A stretch of DNA of 64,000 nucleotides. Origin: Salipiger bermudensis. Its GTDB lineage: Bacteria; Pseudomonadota; Alphaproteobacteria; Rhodobacterales; Rhodobacteraceae. The position numbers were made by a program, and so were the translations under genes. This document shows positions 55,368-63,758 of this stretch, one piece after another (the first letter of the stretch is position 1; each line of letters begins with the position of its first letter). The DNA is taken from the NCBI RefSeq assembly GCF_020171625.1, contig NZ_JAIUZY010000001.1, positions 310,001-374,000 of the forward strand, read 5' to 3'. The notes beneath the pieces were generated by a model. The model was given only the letters and a program-made list of their open reading frames with translations, was not told the origin of the DNA and did no database searches.

Positions 55368-56591
55368 ATGCACGCAGTCGCAGATACAGGGCGCCTGGTG
55401 GCGGACGGCATCATCACCCCGGCGCAGGCCGGCGAGATCGAGGCGCGGGCCCGCGAGGCGATGATCGCGCTGGCGGTGAATACGATCCTTGTCACCGGCA
55501 TCCTCGCCGCCACCGGCGGTCTGATCTTCTGGCTGGCCAGCCCGCTGGCGGTGGCCGTCGGCGGCACGCTGACGCTGCTCTGCGGGGTTGCGGTCCTGCT
55601 GCGCGGCGGCGCGATGCTGCGCATGTTCGGCAATGCCGCGACGCTGATCGGCGCGGGGATGCTGCTCGGAGGCGGCGCGCTGGAGCTGCTCGACAATCAC
55701 CCCGACCACGCCGGCGCTGTGATGCTGGTGACCGGCGCGCTGATCGCTCTGCTGTCGGCGCTGGCGCTGCGGCGGGCACGCGCGCCGGCACGCTTCTCCA
55801 CCGCCGCGATCCTGCTGATGGGGCTGGCGCTGCACCTCGGCGGCCTCGCCTATCTCGTGGGGGACAACGCGGTCTCGGGGCTGCCGATCAGCGTCTACTA
55901 CCTCTACACCGCGGCGGTGATCGCGTGGGGCGGCTGGCGCGTCGATGTGCGTCTGGTCACGGCGCTGTCCGTCGTGCCGTTCGCGCAGATGCTCGACACC
56001 TCGACGTTCTATTTCCACGCGGCCTACGTGTTCTTCTCGCCCGAGCCGACGCTGTCGATCCTGCAGATGGCGCTGCTGATCTGCGGCTGTCTCTGGCTCG
56101 CCGGGCGGAGCGACGAGCGGTTGGCGCGGCACGCGCGGGTGCTGATGGTTCTGGCCTTTGTTGTCGCCAATCTCTGCGCCCTCGTCGGGACCCTCTGGGG
56201 CGACGTGGTGGGCGAGCACATCTGGGGGCCGGGGCGCTATCGCTACGGCGATGCGACCTTTTCCTACGAGGAGTTCGCCGCCCTGCGCGAGCGCTTCCGC
56301 GACTCGACGCTGGTGATTTCGCGGCACGCCTACACGGCGCTCTGGGCGCTGGCGCTGATCGCGATGCTCGTCTGGGCCGGGCTTCGAAACCAGCGCGGGC
56401 TGTTCAACGCGGCTCTGACCTTCGCTGCGATCCACGCCTACACCCAGCTCTTCGAGAGCTTCTGGGACGAACCGCTCGCCTATGTCGTGGCCGGTCTCAC
56501 TGCGATCCCGCTGGCGTGGGGCGCGTGGAGGCTGAACCTCTGGCTCAGGAGCCGGGCTGCGCCGGCGCCTTCGCCGCGCGCCGCGCCATGA
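55368..56591 (+). CDS. DUF2157-like multi-pass membrane protein
   Basis: 407 residues. A short cytoplasmic helix pair (GRLVADGIITPAQAGEIEARAREAM, the DUF2157-type start) is followed by about ten hydrophobic segments up to residue 395. A polar loop at about 285-310 (GEHIWGPGRYRYGDATFSYEEF) and SFWDEPLAYVVAG near the end are conserved-looking. Function is unknown. AGAAGGACACAGCG precedes the ATG; the longer frame starting at 55128 would run through the candidate RNA. The last 47 bases overlap the convergent GntR gene. Confidence 0.8.
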   Translation: MHAVADTGRLVADGIITPAQAGEIEARAREAMIALAVNTILVTGILAATGGLIFWLASPLAVAVGGTLTLLCGVAVLLRGGAMLRMFGNAATLIGAGMLLGGGALELLDNHPDHAGAVMLVTGALIALLSALALRRARAPARFSTAAILLMGLALHLGGLAYLVGDNAVSGLPISVYYLYTAAVIAWGGWRVDVRLVTALSVVPFAQMLDTSTFYFHAAYVFFSPEPTLSILQMALLICGCLWLAGRSDERLARHARVLMVLAFVVANLCALVGTLWGDVVGEHIWGPGRYRYGDATFSYEEFAALRERFRDSTLVISRHAYTALWALALIAMLVWAGLRNQRGLFNAALTFAAIHAYTQLFESFWDEPLAYVVAGLTAIPLAWGAWRLNLWLRSRAAPAPSPRAAP

Positions 56592-57294
56592 CGGCGCCGG
56601 CGAGCTCGACCGTGTAACGCTCGAGCGCGGTGAGCGCGGCGTCGCAGGCGGCCGCGTCCTGCGCCTCGACCGCGTCAGTGACGGCCCGGTGCAGGGCGGC
56701 GATGCGGGCCCGGTCCCGGGCGGTGAAGGTGATCATGTTCATCAGCGGCTGCATCGCCTCGACCGCCCCGGCGAGCTGGTAGGACAGCACCGGGTTGGCG
56801 GCGGCATCGACCAGCGCCCGGTGGAAGGCCACGTCGGAGGCGCAGAACGCCTCGTCGCTGAGCTGCGCGTCGGACTGGCGGGCAAGCTCGGCGCGCATGG
56901 TGTCCAGATGCGCGCTCGTGCGCCGCGCGCAGGCCAGCGGGGCGCAGGCGCGTTCCATCGCGAAGCGGGCCTCGCAGGCGGTCTCGAGCGGGATGGCGTT
57001 CATCGACAGGAGCAGCGTCGAGGTGGTGATCTGCTGGCCATGCGCCGCCTCGTAGGAGAGGTGGTTGACGAAGGCGCCGCCGGTGGCGCCGCGTCGGCTC
57101 CGGATCAGCGACTGCGCGGCCAGCCGCTTCAGCGCCTCGCGCACCGTCGGCCGCGACACGCCGTATTGCTCGGCGAGCTCGGCCTCGGAGGGCAGCCGGT
57201 CTCCGACAAGCAGCCGGCCCGCGACGATGTCATCGCGCAGGGAGCGGGCGATCTCGGTGGAGCGATCGGTCTTCGGGGGACTTGCTGACGACAT
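56545..57294 (-). CDS. FadR-type GntR transcriptional regulator
   Basis: 249 residues. Winged HTH at about 12-70 (LPSEAELAEQYGVSRPTVREALKRLAAQ), FCD effector domain at about 95-225 with metal-binding-type residues (CASDVAFHRALVDAA near 150, LHRAVTDAVEAQD near 205). FCD proteins answer to small organic acids. The ATG at 57294 follows a typical GntR operator 15 bases upstream, so autoregulation is likely. Its 3' end overlaps the membrane-protein gene by 47 bases. Confidence 0.9.
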   Translation of the reverse strand: MSSASPPKTDRSTEIARSLRDDIVAGRLLVGDRLPSEAELAEQYGVSRPTVREALKRLAAQSLIRSRRGATGGAFVNHLSYEAAHGQQITTSTLLLSMNAIPLETACEARFAMERACAPLACARRTSAHLDTMRAELARQSDAQLSDEAFCASDVAFHRALVDAAANPVLSYQLAGAVEAMQPLMNMITFTARDRARIAALHRAVTDAVEAQDAAACDAALTALERYTVELAGAVMARRAAKAPAQPGS

Positions 57295-57308
57295 GAGGCG
57301 GTGTTTAT

Positions 57309-57319
57309 TTGTCAGACAA
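57309..57319. promoter_or_regulatory. FadR/GntR-type operator
   Basis: TTGTC-A-GACAA, a perfect palindrome that fits TNGTNNNACNA of FadR-subfamily regulators. It is between the divergent GntR and DinB genes. Confidence 0.7.
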
Positions 57320-57382
57320 TTGACTGTCCAGCGCCGAGTCTCCGTCTCGGCGCATGGCATAGCCAGAGAAGGACCCGCTGCG

Positions 57383-57898
57383 ATGCTGTCCCCGGACTAC
57401 GTGCTGAGCATGGCGCGCTACAATGCCTGGCAGAACCGCCAGATGAAGGCCGCGCTCGAGGCGCTGCCCGAGGCCGAGCTGAAGCGCGACCGGGGGGCGT
57501 TTTTCGGATCGATCTTCGCTACGGTCAACCATCTGCTCTGGGGCGATGCCATGTGGATGAGCCGGGTCTCGGACTGGTCAAAGCCGGATGTCGGTATCGA
57601 CGGCAGCACTGGAATGACGCCGACGCTCGCGGTCTGGAGCGCCGAGCGGTTCCGGGCCGATGCGCGGATGCTGCTCTGGGCCGAGCGGCTGCGGGCGGTG
57701 GATCTGACCGGCGACCTGCGCTGGTATTCCGGCGCCACGGGGCGCACGCAGGTCCGGCCCGCGGGCCAGTGCGTGGCGCATATGTTCAACCATCAGACCC
57801 ATCACCGGGGACAGATCCACGCCATGGTGACGGCAGCGGGCGGCGCGGGCTGGATGAGCGATCTCGTCTACATGCCGGGCGAGGGGCCGTGGCTGTGA
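57383..57898 (+). CDS. DinB family putative metal-dependent protein
   Basis: 171 residues, a four-helix bundle. The three histidines of the DinB/YfiT nickel- or zinc-binding site appear as H50 (FATVNHLLWGD) and two in AHMFNHQTHHRGQIH (about 132-147). DinB proteins often use low-molecular-weight thiols; this one's substrate is unknown. The ATG at 57383 follows AGAAGGACCCGCTGCG. It is divergent from the FadR-type gene and may be its target. A post-stop repeat (E3) starts 15 bases after its stop. Confidence 0.88.
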   Translation: MLSPDYVLSMARYNAWQNRQMKAALEALPEAELKRDRGAFFGSIFATVNHLLWGDAMWMSRVSDWSKPDVGIDGSTGMTPTLAVWSAERFRADARMLLWAERLRAVDLTGDLRWYSGATGRTQVRPAGQCVAHMFNHQTHHRGQIHAMVTAAGGAGWMSDLVYMPGEGPWL

Positions 57899-58509
57899 GC
57901 GTGGGGGCAGGGAGGGGCGCTGCCCCTCTGCCGCCCATGGGGCGGCATTCACCCCGAGGTATTTGAAAACCAGAGAAGCAGCCTGCCGGGGCTTGGGTGG
58001 AGAGAGCAGGCGCTCTGAGTGGGGCGCGTATGGTCGGGCCACTGCGACCAGCGCCGCGGTGCGCGGGATCGGATATGACCCGTTGCTGGCGGCGACGACG
58101 GCGTGGCGGTGGGGGCGGACATCCTGAACGGCAGGCAGCGGGTCGGTCTCCGCGGGGCGCGGGATGTGCTGATGGCAATGCCCGGCGGGAGGGCGGGTCG
58201 GCGCCTGCGAGGGACCCGCGGAGGGCGCGCGAGGGCCGCGCTTCGGGCCGCATCGTTGTGCATGAAAACCAGCGAACAACCAAAACGCGATCCTAGGAGG
58301 TCGCATTTGCGAATAAATGTCGTTTTTGGACAACTATGCGCCTTGTCCCTTTTTGCCTTAACCGTTAGGTGCGCTACCCTGCGTCATCGGCGGTGTTTTG
58401 CCACATCGCCGTAATCACGGGCCGACGCCGCGCTTTCGCACCCCTCGCAGGGCGGGCGGCGGTCGAAAAGCCGGGGCCAACCCGGGTAACCTGGACACAG
58501 GAGGGACAC
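57899..58509. other. Intergenic region between DinB and Usp genes
   Basis: 611 bases. The left end holds element E3. The middle (57985-58260) has only low-complexity GC-rich frames in several directions. From about 58260 AT content rises toward the Usp start, fitting a promoter zone; TAGGAGG at about 58295 could serve a 35-codon TTG-started frame, which I do not call. Confidence 0.55.
57913..57978 (+). repeat. Post-stop bipartite repeat element E3
   Basis: 15 bases after the DinB stop. Hairpin AGGGGC-GCT-GCCCCT (57913-57927), second hairpin GCCGCCC-ATG-GGGCGGC (57930-57946), arm CACCCCGAGGTATTTGAAAA...AGAGAAG ending at 57978. Arm and first hairpin are almost identical to E2, 17.5 kb away. 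Confidence 0.85.
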
Positions 58510-58923
58510 GTGTTCGAACGCATCATGGTGCCGGTCGACCTGACCCATGCCGAACGGCTCGAAAAAGCACTGCAATGCGCCGCCGATCTTGGCGCGCATT
58601 ACAACGCGACGGTGATCTATGTCGGCGTCACGACGGAGCAGCCGTCCGCGATTGCCCACACGCCTGAGGAATATGGCGAGAAGCTCGTCGCTTTCGCCAA
58701 CGAGCAGGCCACGAAGCGCGGCATTTCCACCGACGCCAAGGCCTATGCCAGCCACGATCCGAGTGTCGATCTCGATCCGACGCTGCTCAGGGCAGTTGAC
58801 GAGGTGAATGCCGATCTGGTCGTAATGGCGAGCCACATTCCCAATGTCGCCGACCACTGGTGGCCGGCGAATGGCGGCAGTGTCGCCACCAAAGCAAAAA
58901 TCTCGGTGATGCTGGTGCGCTGA
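58510..58923 (+). CDS. uspA: Universal stress protein family
   Basis: 137 residues from a GTG at 58510 preceded by AGGAGG. Single Usp domain: MVPVDLTHAERLEKALQCAADL, TVIYVGVTTEQP, and ADLVVMASHIPNVADHWW with SVATKAKISVMLVR as the C-terminal nucleotide-binding strand; the G-2x-G-9x-G(S/T) motif is not clearly intact, so ATP binding is uncertain. It precedes a BCCT transporter by 48 bases, like TeaD next to TeaABC, which suggests it modulates that carrier. Confidence 0.88.
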   Translation: MFERIMVPVDLTHAERLEKALQCAADLGAHYNATVIYVGVTTEQPSAIAHTPEEYGEKLVAFANEQATKRGISTDAKAYASHDPSVDLDPTLLRAVDEVNADLVVMASHIPNVADHWWPANGGSVATKAKISVMLVR

Positions 58924-58971
58924 CGGCGCAACCACGACACCGAATAACAACAAGAGAGGGAATTTCGTGCC

Positions 58972-60618
58972 ATGAGTGACACGAGCGACGATCAGGGAAT
59001 CCCGGCGCCAGAAGGCAATGCGGATCTCATCGACACCGATTACGTCATCGGTCAGGACAATATCGAAACCCAGATCGGGCCCTTCGGGCTCGACATTCAC
59101 AACCCCGTCTTCGCGATCTCCGGCCTCGCCGTCATCGCCTTCGTGTTCTACACGCTGGCGCTGCCCGAGCAGGCGGGATCTGTGTTCAGCTGGCTCTTCG
59201 ACAGCGTGACCAAGGGCTTTGACTGGTTCTTCCTCGGCGCGGCGAACATCTTCGTGATCTTTTGCCTGCTGCTGATCGTGACCCCGGTGGGCTCGGTGCG
59301 GCTTGGCGGGGCGGATGCGTCGCCGGATTACACCTATGCCGGCTGGTTCGCGATGCTGTTTGCCGCAGGCATGGGCATCGGCCTGATGTTCTACGGCGTT
59401 TCCGAGCCGATGAGCCACTTCTCCTCCTCCATCGGCGGCGTGGCCATGGGCGAGGACGGCGTGCGCACCGACTGGGCACCGCTTGGCGGGGCCGAGGGCA
59501 ACGAGGAGGCCGCGACCCGGCTCGCCTTTGCCGCCACGATCTTCCACTGGGGTCTGCACCCCTGGGCGATCTACGCGGTGGTGGCGCTGGCGCTGGCGCT
59601 GTTCTCCTACAACAAGGGTCTGCCGCTCACCATCCGCTCGGCGTTCTACCCGATCCTCGGCGAGCGCGTCTGGGGCTGGCCGGGCCACATCATCGACGTG
59701 CTGGCGGTGTTCGCCACGCTCTTCGGTCTGGCCACCTCGCTGGGCTTCGGCGCGACGCAGGCCAATGCCGGTCTGAACGAGCTTTTCGGCATCCCGGTCA
59801 GCTCGACCACCGAGGTCATCCTGATCTCGGCGATCACTGCCGTGGCGCTGATCTCGGTGCTGCGCGGCCTCGATGGCGGCGTGAAGGTGCTGTCCGAGAT
59901 CAACATGGGCCTCGCGTTCCTGCTGCTGATCTTCGTGCTGCTGGCGGGCCACACTATGGCGCTGCTCACCGGCTTCGTCGACTATCTCGGCGCCTACCTG
60001 CAGTACCTGCCGGCGCTGTCGAACCCGATCGGCCGTGAAGACGTCAGCTTCATGCAGGGCTGGACCTCGTTCTACTGGGCGTGGTGGATCTCCTGGTCGC
60101 CGTTCGTGGGCATGTTCATCGCGCGCGTGTCGCGTGGCCGGACCGTCCGTGAGTTTGTCGTCTGCGTGCTGCTGATCCCGAGCCTCGTCTGCGTGCTGTG
60201 GATGAGCGTCTTCGGCGGCAATGCCATCCAGCAGGTGCTGAACGACGGCTACACCGCCGCACAGGAAGCCGAGCTGCCGGTCAAGCTCTTCAAGATGCTC
60301 GACGTGATGCCGCTGTCCTCGATCACCTCGCTGATCGGGATCGTTCTGGTGATCGTGTTCTTCGTGACCTCGTCGGACTCCGGTTCGCTGGTGATCGACA
60401 CCATCACGGCGGGCGGCAAGGTCGACGCGCCGGTGCCGCAGCGCGTGTTCTGGTGCATCTTCGAGGGCGCCGTGGCCATCGTGCTGCTGCTCTCGGCGGG
60501 CGGTCTGGCATCGCTGCAATCGATGGTGATCTCGACGGGTCTCCCGTTCACCATCGTGCTGCTCGTCATGTGCTGGGCGATCTGGCGCGGCCTGATGTCG
60601 GAGCGGCGCAACACCTGA
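58972..60618 (+). CDS. BCCT family betaine/choline/carnitine transporter
   Basis: 548 residues, 12 hydrophobic segments. The BCCT signature WTSFYWAWWISWSPFVGMFIARVSRGRT falls near 364-391 (shown in part), and GMGIG with MFYGVSEP near 130-145 is the sodium-coupled type (as in BetP) rather than the proton or antiporter variants. The aromatic cage on segment 8 (YWAWW) fits quaternary-amine binding. It imports osmoprotectants such as glycine betaine. It is coupled to a Usp gene upstream; a terminator follows at 60649. Confidence 0.95.
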   Translation: MSDTSDDQGIPAPEGNADLIDTDYVIGQDNIETQIGPFGLDIHNPVFAISGLAVIAFVFYTLALPEQAGSVFSWLFDSVTKGFDWFFLGAANIFVIFCLLLIVTPVGSVRLGGADASPDYTYAGWFAMLFAAGMGIGLMFYGVSEPMSHFSSSIGGVAMGEDGVRTDWAPLGGAEGNEEAATRLAFAATIFHWGLHPWAIYAVVALALALFSYNKGLPLTIRSAFYPILGERVWGWPGHIIDVLAVFATLFGLATSLGFGATQANAGLNELFGIPVSSTTEVILISAITAVALISVLRGLDGGVKVLSEINMGLAFLLLIFVLLAGHTMALLTGFVDYLGAYLQYLPALSNPIGREDVSFMQGWTSFYWAWWISWSPFVGMFIARVSRGRTVREFVVCVLLIPSLVCVLWMSVFGGNAIQQVLNDGYTAAQEAELPVKLFKMLDVMPLSSITSLIGIVLVIVFFVTSSDSGSLVIDTITAGGKVDAPVPQRVFWCIFEGAVAIVLLLSAGGLASLQSMVISTGLPFTIVLLVMCWAIWRGLMSERRNT

Positions 60619-60648
60619 TCCGACGTCGCGATTGCACGTGAGTAAGAG

Positions 60649-60673
60649 CGCGGGCCCTCGGGCCCGCGTTTTT
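60649..60673 (+). terminator. Rho-independent terminator of the usp-BCCT unit
   Basis: Stem CGCGGGCC (60649-60656) / GGCCCGCG (60661-60668), CTCG loop, five T's. Confidence 0.88.
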
Positions 60674-60909
60674 CATTTGCGGGAGGGGCGCGTCCGGCGT
60701 CCGAGGCCTGATGGCCAAAGATCGACCCCACCAAGATCTGCGGTTTCTCAAAACCCAGTCGCCTTTGCCGGACCCCCGCCAGACGGCGCCTCATCCCCAC
60801 GTTGCATCACCGCCCAACCATTGCGGTTTCCCTCCTCCGGCCCGGCCCGCATCGCCTTGACGCCCCGCGACACAGCCGGTTTGGTGCAGCGCAAATCACA
60901 GGAGTCAGG

Positions 60910-62112
60910 ATGATGCTGGATCTGGAGTTCGTGCGCGGGCAGTTTCCCGCCTTTGCCGAGCCGTCGCTCGAGGGTTGGGCGTTTTTTGAGAATGCCGGCG
61001 GCTCCTACACCTGCCAGCCGGTGATCGACCGGCTCACGCGGTTCTACCACCAGCGCAAGGTGCAGCCCTATGCGCCGTTCCCGGCCTCCGAGGCGGCGGG
61101 CGCCGAGATGGACGAGGCGCGCACGCGCCTGGCCGGGCTGCTGGGCGTGGAGACCGAGGAGCTGAGCTTCGGCCCCTCGACCACGCAGAACACCTATGTG
61201 CTGGCGCAGGCCTTCCGCAAGTTCATGCAGCCGGGCGAGGCCATCGTGGTCACCAATCAGGATCACGAGGCCAATTCCGGTCCTTGGCGGCGGCTGGCCG
61301 AGGACGGGATCGAGATCCGCGAGTGGAAGATCGACCCCGAGACCGGGCATCTCGATCCGGCGGCGCTGCAGAAGCTGCTCGACGAGAAGGTCCGGCTGGT
61401 CTGTTTCCCGCATTGCTCGAACGTGGTGGGCGAGATCAACCCGGTGGCCGAGATCACCGCGCTGGCCCATGCCGCCGGCGCCTTTGCCTGCGTCGATGGC
61501 GTGAGCTTCGCGCCGCACGGCTTCCCGGATGTGGGCGCGCTTGGCTGCGACATCTACCTGTTCTCGGCCTACAAGACCTTTGGTCCACATCAGGGGATCA
61601 TGGTGATGCGCCGCGCGCTGGCCGAGGCACTGCCCAATCAGGCGCATGGCTTCAACGGCGACACGCTCTACAAGAAGTTCACTCCCGCCGGGCCGGATCA
61701 CGCGCAGGTCGCGGCCTGCGCCGGCATGGTCGACTATATCGAGGCGCTGGCGGCGCATCAGGGCGTCGCGCCGGGCGCGGTGGCCGGGTTGATGCATGAG
61801 CACGAGGTGCAGCTCATGCAGCCCCTGCTGGATTTCCTCGGGGCGCGTAATTCCGTCCGGCTGCTCGGCCCGAACACCGCCGCGAACCGCGCGCCGACGG
61901 TGGCCGTGGCGCTGCAGGGGCCGGCGGAGCCGGTGGCCCGGCGGCTGGCGACGCACAAGGTGATGGCGGGCGGTAGCAACTTCTACGCCGTGCGTGCGCT
62001 TCAGGCGATGGGCATCGATCCCGACGAGGGGGTGCTGCGGCTGTCCTTCACGCATTACACCGCGCCCGAGGAGGTCGACCAGCTGATCGCGGCGCTCGAT
62101 CGGGAGTTGTAA
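60910..62112 (+). CDS. Class V aminotransferase, cysteine desulfurase-like
   Basis: 400 residues, PLP fold type I. The lysine is K222 in FSAYKTFGPHQG; the GPSTTQNTYVLAQAF segment near 86-100 and CVDGVSFAPHGFPDVGAL near 195 shape the cofactor site. It lacks a clear active-site Cys loop of SufS/IscS, so cysteine desulfuration is unlikely; related proteins in the group act on other amino acids or ergothioneine-type substrates. The ATG at 60910 (or 60913) follows GGAGTC. Its neighbour is a photolyase gene 78 bases on. Confidence 0.82.
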   Translation: MMLDLEFVRGQFPAFAEPSLEGWAFFENAGGSYTCQPVIDRLTRFYHQRKVQPYAPFPASEAAGAEMDEARTRLAGLLGVETEELSFGPSTTQNTYVLAQAFRKFMQPGEAIVVTNQDHEANSGPWRRLAEDGIEIREWKIDPETGHLDPAALQKLLDEKVRLVCFPHCSNVVGEINPVAEITALAHAAGAFACVDGVSFAPHGFPDVGALGCDIYLFSAYKTFGPHQGIMVMRRALAEALPNQAHGFNGDTLYKKFTPAGPDHAQVAACAGMVDYIEALAAHQGVAPGAVAGLMHEHEVQLMQPLLDFLGARNSVRLLGPNTAANRAPTVAVALQGPAEPVARRLATHKVMAGGSNFYAVRALQAMGIDPDEGVLRLSFTHYTAPEEVDQLIAALDREL

Positions 62113-62190
62113 AGCTCTCTCGCGCCGCGGCAAGTCGGTTGACCCGTGGCGCGGGGCGCTACCTTGCTTTCGGAACCAAGCGAGGACCGC

Positions 62191-63612
62191 ATGAGCGACA
62201 AAAGCCCCATCATCGTCTGGATCCGCCGCGACCTGCGGCTGAGCGACCACGCCGCGCTGCACGAGGCGGGAAAGTCCGGTCGCCCGGTGATCCCGGTCTT
62301 CATCCGCGACCACACCGTCGACCAGCTGGGCGCCGCGCCGAAATGGCGGCTGGGGCTGGGGCTCGAGTGCTACGGCAAGGCACTGGCCGAGAAGGGCAGC
62401 CGGCTGATCCTGCGGGCAGGGCCGGCGCGCGAGGTGCTCGAGGAACTGATCGACGAGACCGGCGCCGGCGCGGTCTGGTGGCAGCGCGCCTACGATCCCG
62501 CCTCGGTCGAGCGTGACACCGCGGTCAAGTCGGCGCTCACGGACCGCGAGATCGACGCCGAGAGCTTTGCGGGGCATCTGCTGTTCGAGCCGTGGACGGT
62601 CGAGACCAAGCAGGGCGGCTTCTACAAGGTCTACACGCCGTACTGGCGCGCGGTCTGCGAGCGCGAGGTGCCCGAGCCGCTGCCCGCGCCGTCGAAGCTC
62701 GCCACGCCACAGAGCTGGCCCGAGAGCGAGGCGCTCGAAGACTGGGGGCTGGGCGACGCCATGCGGCGCGGCGCGGCGGTGGTCGCGCCCTACGTGCAGC
62801 TCGGAGAGCAGGCGGCGCAGTCGCGGCTCGGCGCGTTCACCTCGGGCAAGATCGCCGATTATGACAGCGGTCGGAACCTCGTCGCCGAGGATGGCTGCTC
62901 GTCCATGTCAGAGAACCTCTCGCTTGGAGAGATCAGCCCGGCGCAATGCTGGCACGCTGCGATGCGCGCCAAGGACGCGGGCAAGGAGGGGGCCGAGACC
63001 TGGGCCAAAGAGCTGGTCTGGCGCGAGTTCGCCTATCACCTGCTCTGGCACACCCCGCGTCTGGCCGAGAGCAACTGGCGAGAGGAATGGGAGGCGTTCC
63101 CGTGGAACGAGGACGAGCGCCGCAAGGAGGTGATCGCGTGGAAGCGCGCGCGCACCGGCATCCCCTTCGTCGATGCGGCGCTGCGCGAAATGTACGTGAC
63201 CGGGCGGATGCACAACCGCTCCCGGATGATCGTCGCGAGCTACCTGACCAAGCACCTGATGTGTCACTGGAAGATCGGTCTCGAGTGGTTCGAGGACTGC
63301 CTGATCGACTGGGATCCGGCCTCGAATTCCCTCGGGTGGCAGTGGTGCGCCGGCAGCGGGCCGGACGCCACGCCGTACTTCCGGGTCTTCAATCCGATCA
63401 CCCAGCGCGAGAAATTCGACCCCGACAAGGCGTATGTCGAGCGGTGGATCGCCGAAGGGCAGGACAACCCGCCGAAGACCGCGCTGAGCTATTTCGACGC
63501 CATCCCCGAAAACTGGGCGATGACGCCGGACGATGCCTATCCCGACCCGATCGTCGGCCACGATGAGGGGCGCAAGGCGGCGCTCGAGGCGTATGAGAAC
63601 CGGGATTTCTGA
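62191..63612 (+). CDS. phrB: Deoxyribodipyrimidine photo-lyase (class I)
   Basis: 473 residues. Uses FAD and a light-harvesting cofactor to split cyclobutane pyrimidine dimers. N-terminal Rossmann-like antenna domain (IIVWIRRDLRLSDH, near residues 7-20), C-terminal FAD domain with AKELVWREFAYHLLWHTP near 272-289, RMHNRSRMIVASYLTKHLM near 345-363 and LGWQWCAGSGPDATPYFRVFNP near 385-406. These match class I photolyases. The ATG at 62191 follows AGCGAGGACCGC. It is followed by trgA, as the trg genes are close to phr in Rhodobacter. Confidence 0.96.
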   Translation: MSDKSPIIVWIRRDLRLSDHAALHEAGKSGRPVIPVFIRDHTVDQLGAAPKWRLGLGLECYGKALAEKGSRLILRAGPAREVLEELIDETGAGAVWWQRAYDPASVERDTAVKSALTDREIDAESFAGHLLFEPWTVETKQGGFYKVYTPYWRAVCEREVPEPLPAPSKLATPQSWPESEALEDWGLGDAMRRGAAVVAPYVQLGEQAAQSRLGAFTSGKIADYDSGRNLVAEDGCSSMSENLSLGEISPAQCWHAAMRAKDAGKEGAETWAKELVWREFAYHLLWHTPRLAESNWREEWEAFPWNEDERRKEVIAWKRARTGIPFVDAALREMYVTGRMHNRSRMIVASYLTKHLMCHWKIGLEWFEDCLIDWDPASNSLGWQWCAGSGPDATPYFRVFNPITQREKFDPDKAYVERWIAEGQDNPPKTALSYFDAIPENWAMTPDDAYPDPIVGHDEGRKAALEAYENRDF

Positions 63613-63758
63613 AACCGTCACCCGGGGGCAGGCTGTCTCGCACCGGTCACATGCCTCTCCGCAATGACCTCGCGCCGGTGCCTTCGGCTTGCCAGCCATT
63701 CCCGGGCGTGGCTTTTTTGCCCCGATCCCGAGGTTGACCGGATGAGAGGCCCGCGCCG

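Noticed and set aside
58308-58415. 35-codon TTG-started frame after TAGGAGG
   Set aside because: Too short, no family features, and the downstream bases are better explained as the usp promoter region.
58384-60519. 711-codon frame antisense to usp and BCCT
   Set aside because: Mirror of the transporter gene; Arg/Asp/His-rich composition and no family.
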